The notes under the pieces were generated by a model. The model was not told where the DNA came from, did not search any database, and saw nothing but the letters and a program-made list of their open reading frames with translations. From assembly GCA_046049675.1 (NCBI GenBank), contig JBJORA010000001.1, positions 1-25,110 of the forward strand: DNA of 25,110 nucleotides, written 5' to 3'. Of this stretch, positions 14,880-23,181 are shown one piece after another. Made by a program: the position numbers and the translations under genes. The stretch comes from CAIXQW01 sp046049675. GTDB lineage: Bacteria; Bacteroidota; Bacteroidia; Chitinophagales; Chitinophagaceae. Position 1 is the first letter of the stretch; every line of letters starts with the position of its first letter.

Positions 14880-15908
14880 ATGGATTCGGTTACACAAATA
14901 GTATTGGGAGCAGCAATGGGCGAGCTGTGTATGGGTAAAAAAATAGGCAACCGTGCACAATTGATTGGTGCTATTGCAGGTACTGTGCCCGACCTAGATG
15001 TTATAGCCAATGGCTTTTTGAATAACGATATCGACAAATTACTGGTACACCGCAGCTATAGCCATGCCTTGCCGGTGCATGTATTTTTGGCCATTCCTTT
15101 TGCGTGGCTGTGCTATAAAATTTTTAAGCAGAAATATAGCTTCAAGGATTTTTATATCCTGTGGTTTTTGGGCTTGAGTACACATGCCATTTTAGATAGT
15201 TTTACTACGTATGGCACACAGCTATGGTTGCCATTTACACGTCATTTGGTGGGGCTCAATAATATTAGCGTTGTAGATCCTATTTATACCTTCATCTTTA
15301 TGATTCCATTAATCGTGTGTTTGTTTAAGCGCCGCGATAACCCGAGTCGCATAAAAATTGCATGGTTTGCATTTGGCATAAGTAGTTTGTACATGGCACT
15401 AACTTTTGTAAGCAAGTATGTGGCTCATCAAAAGTTTGAGAAAGCGCTTGTTGCGCAGCAAATACCGTATTCGCAACTAAGCACAAGTCCAAGTATTTTG
15501 AATAATCTCTTGTGGGCAGGTATCGCATACAACGACAGTGTGATTACAGTAGGAGAGTACAGCCATTTGCAACAAGACGATAGCATCAAATTTGTAAGTT
15601 TTGCGCGCAATACACACTTACTCGACCAAGTTAGCGACAAAAAGATTGTGAAAGTGCTGCGTTGGTTTAGTCAAGACAAATACTTTGTACAGCAGCAATC
15701 GCCTGATACACTCAATGTATTTTTGGTGAAGTGGGGCAGTACAGATTTTACAAAAACAGAAGCTAAACAGCGCTTTTTGTTCTACAACCAAGTTACAAAA
15801 GATGCCAATGGTGTATGGACAGACAAGCAGGTAGAGCCTAGTGATACCCTAGACATGAAGCTAGCCTTTAGCCAAATGATGCAGCGAATCGTAAAGCGAC
15901 CTAATTAG
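14880..15908 (+). CDS. YdjM/YfhP-type metal-dependent membrane hydrolase
   Basis: A 342-residue inner-membrane protein of the DUF457/YdjM-YfhP family, annotated as metal-dependent hydrolases; the substrate is not known. Conserved sites seen are PDLD (37-40), HRSYSH (57-62) and HAILDSF (102-108), which supply the likely metal-binding His and Asp residues. Hydrophobic segments lie at about 65-82, 90-107, 135-150 and 160-180. The remaining ~150 C-terminal residues are a soluble domain, probably periplasmic. Its stop codon overlaps that of the convergent lipoprotein gene inside the palindrome CTAATTAG. Confidence 0.88.
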   Translation: MDSVTQIVLGAAMGELCMGKKIGNRAQLIGAIAGTVPDLDVIANGFLNNDIDKLLVHRSYSHALPVHVFLAIPFAWLCYKIFKQKYSFKDFYILWFLGLSTHAILDSFTTYGTQLWLPFTRHLVGLNNISVVDPIYTFIFMIPLIVCLFKRRDNPSRIKIAWFAFGISSLYMALTFVSKYVAHQKFEKALVAQQIPYSQLSTSPSILNNLLWAGIAYNDSVITVGEYSHLQQDDSIKFVSFARNTHLLDQVSDKKIVKVLRWFSQDKYFVQQQSPDTLNVFLVKWGSTDFTKTEAKQRFLFYNQVTKDANGVWTDKQVEPSDTLDMKLAFSQMMQRIVKRPN

Positions 15909-16755
15909 TCTTACGACCTAACATCCACGTAAGATTTAGGCTAAAGGTTTGAGTACTCATTTGCCAGAAATCGTTACCGTCATTTGTTTTACCAATGATC
16001 TCATCCGTAAGTCCTTTCATGCCGTAACACCAATCCGTATTTGCGCTTAGCATAAACTTGCGATTACCAACACGCAATGCAGCACCAAGATTAGCAATAT
16101 TATTTGTTTGACGATCAAATGCCAAACCATTGCTGTACTTATAGCGCATTGGTGAGTAAGCCAAATTGCCTACAACGTCAAAAAACATACGCTTACGCAG
16201 TTTTGTAGCATAATTATTATCGTAGTTGCTTAACCATATTGTGCTTAAACCAATGCGAGGCGCTACATAACCGCCACGAACATATTCAAATCTAAAGATA
16301 CTATCAGCAGGATTAGTTGAAGGCAACACATCTGTACTTACAACTTTGTCGGTTGGAAAAATCATGTAGCTATCTCTGCTACGACCACCTTGTAAGCTAA
16401 CCCATAGTTGCATTGGGTAGCCAGTCTTTTTTGTAAGATTAAAACCTGCACCAAGATTATACTGACCATCGCGCTTTGTGCCACCTTCGTAAGGATTATT
16501 TAATTCTGTGTAAGATGCAGCAACGCTTTTGCTATATCCAGCATGTAAGCTTAAGCCATCCGAAACGGGCTTTGTGATAGAGGCACGCACGCTAGCGGTA
16601 TTGCCACTAATTGCCACACCACCTTGCAATGCAGTGCCGTCTTGCTTATGCAAAAACGCAACCGGTTGTGCGGGAGGTGTATACAAGGTAGGCATACAAC
16701 TCGTTAAAAGCGAGGTCGCAGCAATTGCAATAAGTACTATTTTATTATAATTCAT
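15901..16755 (-). CDS. Predicted lipoprotein, possibly beta-rich outer-membrane protein
   Basis: A 284-residue protein with a lipoprotein signal peptide: a lysine at position 5, a hydrophobic core and the lipobox LLTSC with C20 as the lipidated residue. The rest alternates polar and hydrophobic residues with many Gly, Ser and aromatics (GGVAISGNTASVRASITKP, YNLGAGFNLTKK, FSLNLTWMLG at the end), as in beta-barrel or beta-sandwich envelope proteins. I do not recognise the family. It lies 27 nt downstream of the DUF349 gene with no promoter between, so the two form an operon. Confidence 0.8.
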   Translation of the reverse strand: MNYNKIVLIAIAATSLLTSCMPTLYTPPAQPVAFLHKQDGTALQGGVAISGNTASVRASITKPVSDGLSLHAGYSKSVAASYTELNNPYEGGTKRDGQYNLGAGFNLTKKTGYPMQLWVSLQGGRSRDSYMIFPTDKVVSTDVLPSTNPADSIFRFEYVRGGYVAPRIGLSTIWLSNYDNNYATKLRKRMFFDVVGNLAYSPMRYKYSNGLAFDRQTNNIANLGAALRVGNRKFMLSANTDWCYGMKGLTDEIIGKTNDGNDFWQMSTQTFSLNLTWMLGRKTN

Positions 16756-16782
16756 TTTTTGATTGTTTTAATTTGCTTGCAT

Positions 16783-18777
16783 TTATGCAGTTGCTTCTGC
16801 TGTATTGTCAGAAGCTTGCGTATCCGCTTCAGCATCTTGTGTTTCTGTGGCTTGTGTTACAGCGTCGGCCGTACTTGCTTCTGATGCTTCAGCAGGCGTT
16901 GGTGGTAATTCTAAAACAACGCTTGGGTTTGTTTGCGGAGCTGCAGTTTCGGTTGCCGCGTTGTCAGATGCACTTGCTACAACTTCATTGCTTTCTACAA
17001 CAGCATCAGTAGTAACGACTTCTTCAACAGTAGAAGTTTCAGTTTCTGTTACTGCAGCAGTTTGTTCAACACTCGCACTAGCCTCTGCAGGCGCAGCTGC
17101 ATTGCCTTGCTCGCTTGCCACTACTTCATTGCTTGCTTCTGTTATGTCGTCTTGCTTTGCAGATTCATCTGTGCTTGCAGCTTGCTTAGGTTTTTTGCCT
17201 TTAGCATCAGCACCACCTTCAGCAGCTGGCTTTTCCTTTTTGGTAAAAGTGCGATTTAAGAATCTAAACTCTTTTTCATCAGCATCTAAGTTTGCCTTTA
17301 GGTCATTGATTTTCTTTTGGAGAAAATCAACTTTCTTTTGTGCATCAGCCACAATATTCTCGTAGCGTTCTTTTGTTTCGAAAGTGCGAATGCCCGGAGG
17401 CAAATTCTTAAGGCGATGCTCAAAGTCCCAAAGTACTTCTTGCTCTAAGTCTAGCTCGCGGCGTAGTTTATTATAATAGCCACGGCCACGTTTAATTTTG
17501 TCGTCTAGTACTTTACTGCCTTCGCTTCTGCGTTTTGCACGATCGGCATCTTTCGCATCAAAGAATTTTTTCTTCGCTGCCAAAAAACGCTCCCATGGGC
17601 CATCGCCATGTTCTTTTGGAATACGACCAATCTTTTTCCAATCGTCGGTCATTTCAAGCACCTCTGCAGTTGTACCTTCCCAATCAACAATGCTGCTATT
17701 AGCAATTTCTTCAACACGCGTAACAATAGCCATTTTGCGCGCATAGTTTTCTTCTAAGTTGAACTTAATGCTGCTGTAGTATTCTTCCTTTGCATTAAAG
17801 AAGGCACCACGGGCTTCATTAAACTTATTCCAAACTTCGTCGTTTTTATCTTCAGGTGCACGACCGCTTTTTTTCCACTCTTCTAATAGTTGTGCATACG
17901 CATCAGTGGTTTTTTTCCAATCGCGGCTATCTTTCAAAGCTTCAGCTTTTTCTATAAGTTGTAGCTTTATTTCTAAACTCTTTTCTTGGTCGTTGCGAAC
18001 TACCTCGTAGTGTTGTTTTTTTGCAGCAAAGAAAACATCTTTAGCAGCATTGAAACGCAACCAAAGTTCGTCGTTACGATGGCGAGGAATAGGGCCAATC
18101 TTTTTCCATTCTTCATTAATGGCTGTTATAGCTTCAGTTGTTTTTTTCCACTCTGTGCTATTTTGCAATGCTTCCGCCTTCTCGCATAATTCTAGTTTAT
18201 GTGCAAGGTTGTCAAGCAATATCTTTTCATTGTCGTCAAAATGGCCTTGCTTTTTTGCAAAAAACTCATCTTTAATTTGATCAAAACGTACACGAATTTC
18301 TTCAACACGTACATCGGGTACAATTGCAAGTTCTTTTAAGCTTTTGCTCAAAGTACCAATTTTTTCGGTACTGCCTTTGAAGTTGGTGCTTGCATTCTTT
18401 AGCACTTCTTCTGCTTCTGCAAGAATGGCCTCGCGTGCAGCAACATTCGCTTTTATCGTTTCTAAGATTTCTTTCTCGCAGGCCTCCAAGGGTTCAAAAA
18501 GCAATTTGAAGTCGCCAATGGCTTTGCTCGTGCCGAATAGGTTTTTGACTCTGCTAATTTTGCCTGCTAATCTTACTTTGTCAGTGGCAGTGGTGTAATC
18601 TGCAAGTAGCAATTTTAGTTCATCTTGCAACTCGCTAAACTTGTCTGTCAAAAAACCAATCGTGTGGGGTAATTTACTTTCGTCGCTTACTGTAGCTAAC
18701 TCGCGTTTGGCAAACCATGCCGTTTCGTTAAGAAATACCTTGTTGCCTTCAATCGTGTGAAATAGAACCTCGCTCAT
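16783..18777 (-). CDS. DUF349 domain protein with disordered acidic tail
   Basis: A 664-residue, highly charged, coiled-coil-rich cytoplasmic protein. Three clear DUF349 repeats (about 206-257, 283-334 and 361-411) have the pattern W-(K/E)xTT ... EEWKKxGxxP ... (L/V/P)WxxFxxAxxxFF; a more diverged copy lies at about 133-180. A coiled segment follows to about residue 515. The last ~149 residues (516-664) are low complexity, rich in Ala, Glu, Thr, Ser and Val, including two similar SNEVVAS segments. The function of DUF349 proteins is not settled. It is divergent from the thiolase gene and leads an operon with the lipoprotein gene downstream. Confidence 0.93.
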   Translation of the reverse strand: MSEVLFHTIEGNKVFLNETAWFAKRELATVSDESKLPHTIGFLTDKFSELQDELKLLLADYTTATDKVRLAGKISRVKNLFGTSKAIGDFKLLFEPLEACEKEILETIKANVAAREAILAEAEEVLKNASTNFKGSTEKIGTLSKSLKELAIVPDVRVEEIRVRFDQIKDEFFAKKQGHFDDNEKILLDNLAHKLELCEKAEALQNSTEWKKTTEAITAINEEWKKIGPIPRHRNDELWLRFNAAKDVFFAAKKQHYEVVRNDQEKSLEIKLQLIEKAEALKDSRDWKKTTDAYAQLLEEWKKSGRAPEDKNDEVWNKFNEARGAFFNAKEEYYSSIKFNLEENYARKMAIVTRVEEIANSSIVDWEGTTAEVLEMTDDWKKIGRIPKEHGDGPWERFLAAKKKFFDAKDADRAKRRSEGSKVLDDKIKRGRGYYNKLRRELDLEQEVLWDFEHRLKNLPPGIRTFETKERYENIVADAQKKVDFLQKKINDLKANLDADEKEFRFLNRTFTKKEKPAAEGGADAKGKKPKQAASTDESAKQDDITEASNEVVASEQGNAAAPAEASASVEQTAAVTETETSTVEEVVTTDAVVESNEVVASASDNAATETAAPQTNPSVVLELPPTPAEASEASTADAVTQATETQDAEADTQASDNTAEATA

Positions 18778-18823
18778 GTTTAGTAACTAAATACGTTGTA
18801 TTAGAAAAATATATAATGGGCAG

Positions 18824-18831
18824 CAAAAATA
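18824..18831 (-). promoter_or_regulatory. -7 box TATTTTTG for the DUF349-lipoprotein operon
   Basis: On the minus strand TATTTTTG matches TAnnTTTG exactly, 46 nt before the ATG at 18777. No -33 TTTG is seen at the expected spacing, and the sequence is AT-rich, so confidence is moderate. Confidence 0.45.
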
Positions 18832-18919
18832 GCTGAATTGCTGCATAGATAGGCAGTACCAAGCCCCGCATTTTACGTTTTTAGTCATAATTTCATATAA
18901 GGCAAACACTTTGTGCCAT

Positions 18920-18950
18920 TTTGCAAGCAGCCTTTAGTAAAATAGCCTTG
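18920..18950 (+). promoter_or_regulatory. Candidate Bacteroidota promoter for the thiolase gene
   Basis: TTTG (18920-18923), then a 19-nt spacer, then TAGCCTTG (18943-18950), one mismatch from TAnnTTTG. Spacing is what the Bacteroidota -33/-7 promoter requires. It predicts a leader of about 80 nt. A weak purine tract, AAAAGG, lies about 7 nt before the ATG. Confidence 0.55.
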
Positions 18951-19034
18951 TTTGTCTATTATATGTCAGTAAGATTTACATCGTTGGCATGCACAAAAGG
19001 CTAGCTTTGCAATCCTAAAAAGTAAAAGGTTTTC

Positions 19035-20216
19035 ATGAACGAAGTGTATATCGTGAGTGCTGTGCGCACCGCAATGGGTAGCTGGGGGGGACAACTTAAA
19101 GATTTTTCGGCCACACAATTGGGTGCTGCTGCAATTAAAGAAGCAGTAAAGCGCGCTGGTATTGCGCCAGAGGCAGTACAAGAAGTATTGATGGGCTGTG
19201 TAATGCAAGGCAATTTGGGTCAAGCTCCTGCAAGACAAGCTGCAAAGTTTGCAGGTTTGCCAGATAGCGTGAACTGCACCACAGTTAATAAAGTTTGTGC
19301 TAGTGGCATGAAGAGTATTATGCAAGCCGCACAAAGTATTATGCTAGGCGACACAGAAGTAGTAGTTGCTGGCGGCATGGAAAGTATGAGCAATGTGCCT
19401 TTTTATAGTCCGAATCTACGTTGGGGCAACAAGTTTGGCAATGCTACATTGATTGACGGCCTTGCAAAAGATGGATTAACCGACGTTTACCACAACTATG
19501 CTATGGGTAATGCTGCTGAATTGTGTGCTACAGAATGTAATATTAGTCGCGAGGCGCAAGATGAATTTGCCATAGAAAGTTACAAGCGCAGTCAAGCTGC
19601 TTGGGATGCTGGTAAGTTTGACAAAGAAGTTGTTGCTATAGAAATTCCAAATAAAAAAGGCGATCCAATTGTTTTTGCAAAAGACGAAGACCCTTGGAAT
19701 GTAAAGTTTGACAAGATACCTCAACTAAAAAGTGCATTTGTAAAAGATGGTAGCGTAACAGCTGCTAATAGTAGCACAATGAACGACGGTGCGGCTGCTT
19801 TAGTTTTAGTAAGTAAGGCTTACGCAGAAAAACATGGTTTCAAGCCTCTAGCTAAAATTAGAAGCTATGCCGATGCCGAGCAAGCGCCTGAGTGGTTTAC
19901 TACGGCGCCAAGTTTGGCAGTGCCACGTGCAGTAGAAAAAGCTGGGCTAAGTCTTAGCGATATTCACTACTACGAGCTCAATGAAGCATTTAGTGTCGTA
20001 GGCCTAGTAAATATGCAAAAGATGAATCTAGACCCTGCCAAAGTAAACATCAATGGCGGTGCAGTAAGTCTTGGTCATCCATTGGGTGCAAGCGGTGCAA
20101 GGGTAGTGGTAACGCTATTAAGTGTACTAGAGCAAAACAATGCAACCCTAGGTGCTGCAGGTATTTGCAATGGCGGTGGTGGCGCAAGTGCTATCGTTAT
20201 TGAGCGTATGCCATAG
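19035..20216 (+). CDS. Acetyl-CoA C-acyltransferase (thiolase)
   Basis: A 393-residue thiolase, the usual family length. It condenses two acetyl-CoA to acetoacetyl-CoA or cleaves 3-ketoacyl-CoA, in the cytoplasm. Catalytic residues are in place: C88 in NKVCASGMKS (acyl-enzyme nucleophile), H348 in GHPLGASGAR and C378 in CNGGGGAS, with NEAF conserved in between. Motifs alone do not separate the biosynthetic (acetoacetyl-CoA) from the degradative role; numbering close to the Zoogloea enzyme slightly favours acetyl-CoA acetyltransferase. It is monocistronic in appearance, with its own promoter and a hairpin after the stop. Confidence 0.95.
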   Translation: MNEVYIVSAVRTAMGSWGGQLKDFSATQLGAAAIKEAVKRAGIAPEAVQEVLMGCVMQGNLGQAPARQAAKFAGLPDSVNCTTVNKVCASGMKSIMQAAQSIMLGDTEVVVAGGMESMSNVPFYSPNLRWGNKFGNATLIDGLAKDGLTDVYHNYAMGNAAELCATECNISREAQDEFAIESYKRSQAAWDAGKFDKEVVAIEIPNKKGDPIVFAKDEDPWNVKFDKIPQLKSAFVKDGSVTAANSSTMNDGAAALVLVSKAYAEKHGFKPLAKIRSYADAEQAPEWFTTAPSLAVPRAVEKAGLSLSDIHYYELNEAFSVVGLVNMQKMNLDPAKVNINGGAVSLGHPLGASGARVVVTLLSVLEQNNATLGAAGICNGGGGASAIVIERMP

Positions 20217-20243
20217 GTTACGATTTGCTTAACTTTTATTGCT

Positions 20244-20267
20244 TGCTAAGGCTTACGAGCTTTAGCA
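20244..20267 (+). terminator. Hairpin with TACG loop downstream of the thiolase gene
   Basis: TGCTAAGGCT and AGCTTTAGCA form a 10-bp stem with one G-U pair, closed by a TACG (UNCG-type) loop, 27 nt after the thiolase stop. No T-tract follows, so it is either an mRNA 3'-end stabilising structure or a non-canonical terminator. Confidence 0.45.
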
Positions 20268-20331
20268 TTACCATCTATATTAGATATTGACCGAAGCTTA
20301 AATTTCTTGTCTGGCTTAGTGCTGGTGATAA

Positions 20332-20339
20332 TATCTTTG
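20332..20339 (+). promoter_or_regulatory. -7 box TATCTTTG for the alpha/beta hydrolase gene
   Basis: An exact TAnnTTTG match ending 4 nt before the ATG at 20344; CTTG lies 22 nt upstream as a poor -33. Transcription would start at or next to the ATG, giving a leaderless mRNA. This supports ATG 20344 over the preceding in-frame TTG at 20341. Confidence 0.6.
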
Positions 20340-20343
20340 GTTG

Positions 20344-21366
20344 ATGAATCGTATACTGTTTTATGGCGCAGCGCTGGTGCTTTGCTTATCATGTGCTTGC
20401 AATAGTTCAAATGATAATGCTGCGTTAACTAGCTACTTCAGCTATGCAGATTCTGTAGAAAGTGCTGGTGTGCGCATGATTCCTATAACAACGCCGGTTG
20501 GTAACTTTAAGGTTTGGACAAAGCGCTTTGGCAAAAATCCGAAAATAAAAATCTTGCTTTTGCATGGTGGCCCAGCAATGACGCATGAGTATATGGAGTG
20601 TTTTGAGACCTTTTTTCAACGAGAAGGTTTTGAGTTTTACGAATACGATCAGTTGGGTTCTTACTATAGCGATCAGCCAAAAGATAGCAGCCTGTGGGTA
20701 ACTGAGCGCTTTGTGGAGGAAGTAGAACAAGTGCGAAAAGCAATCAATGCTGACAGTACTAATTTTTATATTGTAGGCAATTCGTGGGGAGGCATTTTGG
20801 GTATGGAATATGCACTTAAGTATCAAAACCATATGAAAGGCTTAGTCGTAGCGAATATGGTGGCAAGTGCACCAGAATATGGCAAATATGCCGATGAAGT
20901 GCTTTCAAAGGATATGCCTAAAGAGGTGCTAACAGAAATTCGCAACTTAGAAGCACGGAACGATTTTTCTAATCCACGCTATATGGATTTATTGTACAAG
21001 CATTTTTACAATAAACACTTGTGCCGCCTTGCAGAATGGCCTGACGGGTACAAGCGTGCTAACAAACATTGCAATACAACTGTGTATACTATGATGCAGG
21101 GACCAAGTGAGTTTGGTATTAGCGGCCGACTAGCCAAGTGGGATATCAAGCATAGGCTTAAAGAATTATATGTGCCGACTTTGATGGTTGGTGCAAAATA
21201 TGATACCATGGATCCAAAGGCGATGGAGGAACAAAGTAAATTGGTACAAAAAGGCCGTTTCTTGTATTGCCCAAATGGTAGCCACCTAAGCATGTGGGAT
21301 GATCAAAAGGTGTTTATGGGTGGGGTAGTGAAATTTATTAAAGATGTTGACACTGGTAATCTGTAA
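20344..21366 (+). CDS. Lipoprotein alpha/beta hydrolase, proline iminopeptidase-like
   Basis: A 340-residue alpha/beta hydrolase resembling peptidase family S33. The oxyanion-region motif HGGPAMTHEY, the nucleophile elbow GNSWGG with S147, the acid D287 (AKYDTMDP) and the His H314 (NGSHLSMWDD) complete the triad. The N-terminus MNRILFYGAALVLCLSCAC is a lipoprotein-type signal with C17 or C19 as the lipidated residue, so the enzyme probably acts in the periplasm or on the outer membrane. S33 members release N-terminal proline from peptides, but related enzymes use other amides or esters, so the substrate is open. The DUF4386 gene follows after 42 nt in the same transcript. Confidence 0.92.
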   Translation: MNRILFYGAALVLCLSCACNSSNDNAALTSYFSYADSVESAGVRMIPITTPVGNFKVWTKRFGKNPKIKILLLHGGPAMTHEYMECFETFFQREGFEFYEYDQLGSYYSDQPKDSSLWVTERFVEEVEQVRKAINADSTNFYIVGNSWGGILGMEYALKYQNHMKGLVVANMVASAPEYGKYADEVLSKDMPKEVLTEIRNLEARNDFSNPRYMDLLYKHFYNKHLCRLAEWPDGYKRANKHCNTTVYTMMQGPSEFGISGRLAKWDIKHRLKELYVPTLMVGAKYDTMDPKAMEEQSKLVQKGRFLYCPNGSHLSMWDDQKVFMGGVVKFIKDVDTGNL

Positions 21367-21408
21367 AAACTTCGGTACATCAATAAAATAAGAAAAAACC
21401 ATACTGCC

Positions 21409-21969
21409 ATGGACGATAAGCAAAGTTTACCTAAGATTGATCGAGCACGAACGATTGGGCTTCTATTTCTGTTAGCTTTTTTTGCTTATGGTATTGGCAG
21501 GTACTTATGCGATAGCACGCAAACAACGGAGAAATTTGTAGGTGCGGCGCTGGTCATTGCAAACTCTATAATGGTAGCATTAATTGGGGTATTCTTAAGC
21601 AAAACGCTTGCAGTTTACGATAAAAAGACGAGCAAAATCTATTTGTCTGCAAGAATCGTAGAAGCCATTGCATTAGCGAGTATTGCCATTCAAGTATTTG
21701 TGAACAGTGGCATTTCTAAAGATTTTGGCTATTTTGTCGGGATGTTGGTGCTAGGTTTAGGAAGCATACCGATGTGTATTGCTTTATACAAACATAGGAT
21801 AGCGCCAGCTTGGTTAGCAATGTGGGGTGCTGTGGGTTATGCAATTTTTGCATTCGGTTTTCTAATGGAGCTATTGGGCAAACAGTGGAGCATGTATCTA
21901 CTAGGGCTTGGAGGTTTATGGGAAATCGTATTTGCCATTTGGCTTATTGCAAAAGCATCAAAAAGATAA
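21409..21969 (+). CDS. DUF4386-like integral membrane protein
   Basis: A 186-residue protein with six hydrophobic segments at about 15-32, 43-66, 80-98, 106-127, 132-155 and 159-181, and short polar loops. The pattern (ARTIGLLFLLAFFAYGIG near the start, then SARIVEA and a GSIPMCIALYKHRIAPAWLAMWG segment) fits the DUF4386 family, whose function is unknown. No promoter is seen in the 42 nt after the alpha/beta hydrolase, suggesting cotranscription. Confidence 0.82.
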   Translation: MDDKQSLPKIDRARTIGLLFLLAFFAYGIGRYLCDSTQTTEKFVGAALVIANSIMVALIGVFLSKTLAVYDKKTSKIYLSARIVEAIALASIAIQVFVNSGISKDFGYFVGMLVLGLGSIPMCIALYKHRIAPAWLAMWGAVGYAIFAFGFLMELLGKQWSMYLLGLGGLWEIVFAIWLIAKASKR

Positions 21970-22092
21970 AGTAGAATTTCAGAGTAGTGTAGACGTATTT
22001 GAGGTGTTTATTGACATGACCACATTGCGTTGATAATTAAACATCTAAGCAAATAAAGGTGGCAAAACATTGTATCGTATCTTGCAGCACTA

Positions 22093-23100
22093 GTGGCAGC
22101 AGCAACTTTTCAATCGCTTCTCAAAGATATTCGTGCTAAGAAATTTGCACCGGTATATGTGCTTGACGGTGAAGAATCCTACTTTATTGACAAAATCTGC
22201 GAGGCTTTGGAGGAGCATGTGCTTACGGAGGCTGAAAAAGACTTTAATCTAAGCATTTTATATGGTAAAGATGCTATATGGGATGAGGTGGTGACAGCTT
22301 GTCGTAGGTTTCCGATGTTTGCAGAAAAGCAGCTGGTAATCTTACGCGAAGCCCAGCTAATGCGCGATTTCGATAAACTTGAATTGTATTGGGAAAATCC
22401 AAGTGAGACAACCGTTTTTTGCATCGCACACAAGCACGGCAAGGTAGATAAGCGCAAAACTGCCATCAAAAAGCTCGTTGAAAAGCATCTTAATTATACC
22501 AGCGACCTAATTAAAGAGGAAAAACTGCCAGATTGGATTATTGAGCTCGGCAAAACAATTCAGCTAAATATTAGCCCAGTTGTAGCCTTATTGCTCGCCA
22601 ATACCTTGGGCAGCGACTTAACGAAGATTGAGAACGAACTTAGTAAGGTTAAGCTCAATAAAGGTGAAGACGCCGTGCTAACCGAGAAAGATGTTGAGCA
22701 GTTTATTGGCACAAGTATTGAATATGCCATATTTAAGCTACCAGAAGCCATTATTGCGCGCGACAAGAAAAAGGTCTACCGCATGCTAAATTACTTTGTA
22801 AAGAACCCAAATGATGCACCGTCGCCCTTGGTTAGTGTTACTTTTTATAATGCATACAGTAGGATGTACGCTATTCAAAGTATGGGAGGGGCAAGTCCAC
22901 AGCAGATTGCTGCCAACCTAAAAATGAGTCCATATTTTGTACAGCAAAGTATTGTACAGTCGCGAAAGTTTAGCAAGGACCAGCTAGAAAAGGCGCTCCT
23001 CAGCATCGGCAGTTATAGCAAGAAAGGGGTAGGGTTTGGTAGTAAAGCAGGGTCAGGGGAGTTGTTGAAGGAGCTGGTTTTTGAATTGATGGCACTGTAA
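22093..23100 (+). CDS. holA: DNA polymerase III subunit delta
   Basis: A 335-residue protein with the HolA pattern: KKFAPVYVLDGEESYFIDKICEAL near the N-terminus, FNLSILYGKD, TACRRFPMFAEKQLVILREAQ, LLANTLGSDLTKIENELSKV and a C-terminal helical collar domain. It opens the beta sliding clamp as part of the clamp loader with DnaX and delta prime. Length is typical. The start is a GTG at 22093; no ATG is in frame nearby and the family N-terminus begins here. No Shine-Dalgarno sequence is apparent. It is followed by an AT-rich gap and converges on the DUF445 gene. Confidence 0.95.
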   Translation: MAAATFQSLLKDIRAKKFAPVYVLDGEESYFIDKICEALEEHVLTEAEKDFNLSILYGKDAIWDEVVTACRRFPMFAEKQLVILREAQLMRDFDKLELYWENPSETTVFCIAHKHGKVDKRKTAIKKLVEKHLNYTSDLIKEEKLPDWIIELGKTIQLNISPVVALLLANTLGSDLTKIENELSKVKLNKGEDAVLTEKDVEQFIGTSIEYAIFKLPEAIIARDKKKVYRMLNYFVKNPNDAPSPLVSVTFYNAYSRMYAIQSMGGASPQQIAANLKMSPYFVQQSIVQSRKFSKDQLEKALLSIGSYSKKGVGFGSKAGSGELLKELVFELMAL

Positions 23101-23119
23101 ACCAGTGAACGATGTTTAT

Positions 23120-23155
23120 TAATTATTTACATTATCAAAATTATATAAATAATTA
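23120..23155. repeat. AT-rich inverted repeat between convergent genes
   Basis: TAATTATTTA (23120-23129) and TAAATAATTA (23146-23155) are exact inverted copies, 16 nt apart, in the gap between holA and the convergent DUF445 gene. It could act as a weak bidirectional terminator, but the stem is entirely A/T. Confidence 0.3.
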
Positions 23156-23181
23156 TAAATCAATATTTTATAGACGAAATT

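Noticed and set aside
16805..17365. 186-codon open frame opposite the DUF349 tail
   Set aside because: It is the antisense shadow of the Ala/Glu/Thr-rich low-complexity tail, whose codons rarely give stops on the other strand.
22059..22061. Upstream GTG as start of holA
   Set aside because: It is out of frame with the HolA reading frame; the GTG at 22093 gives the expected N-terminus.
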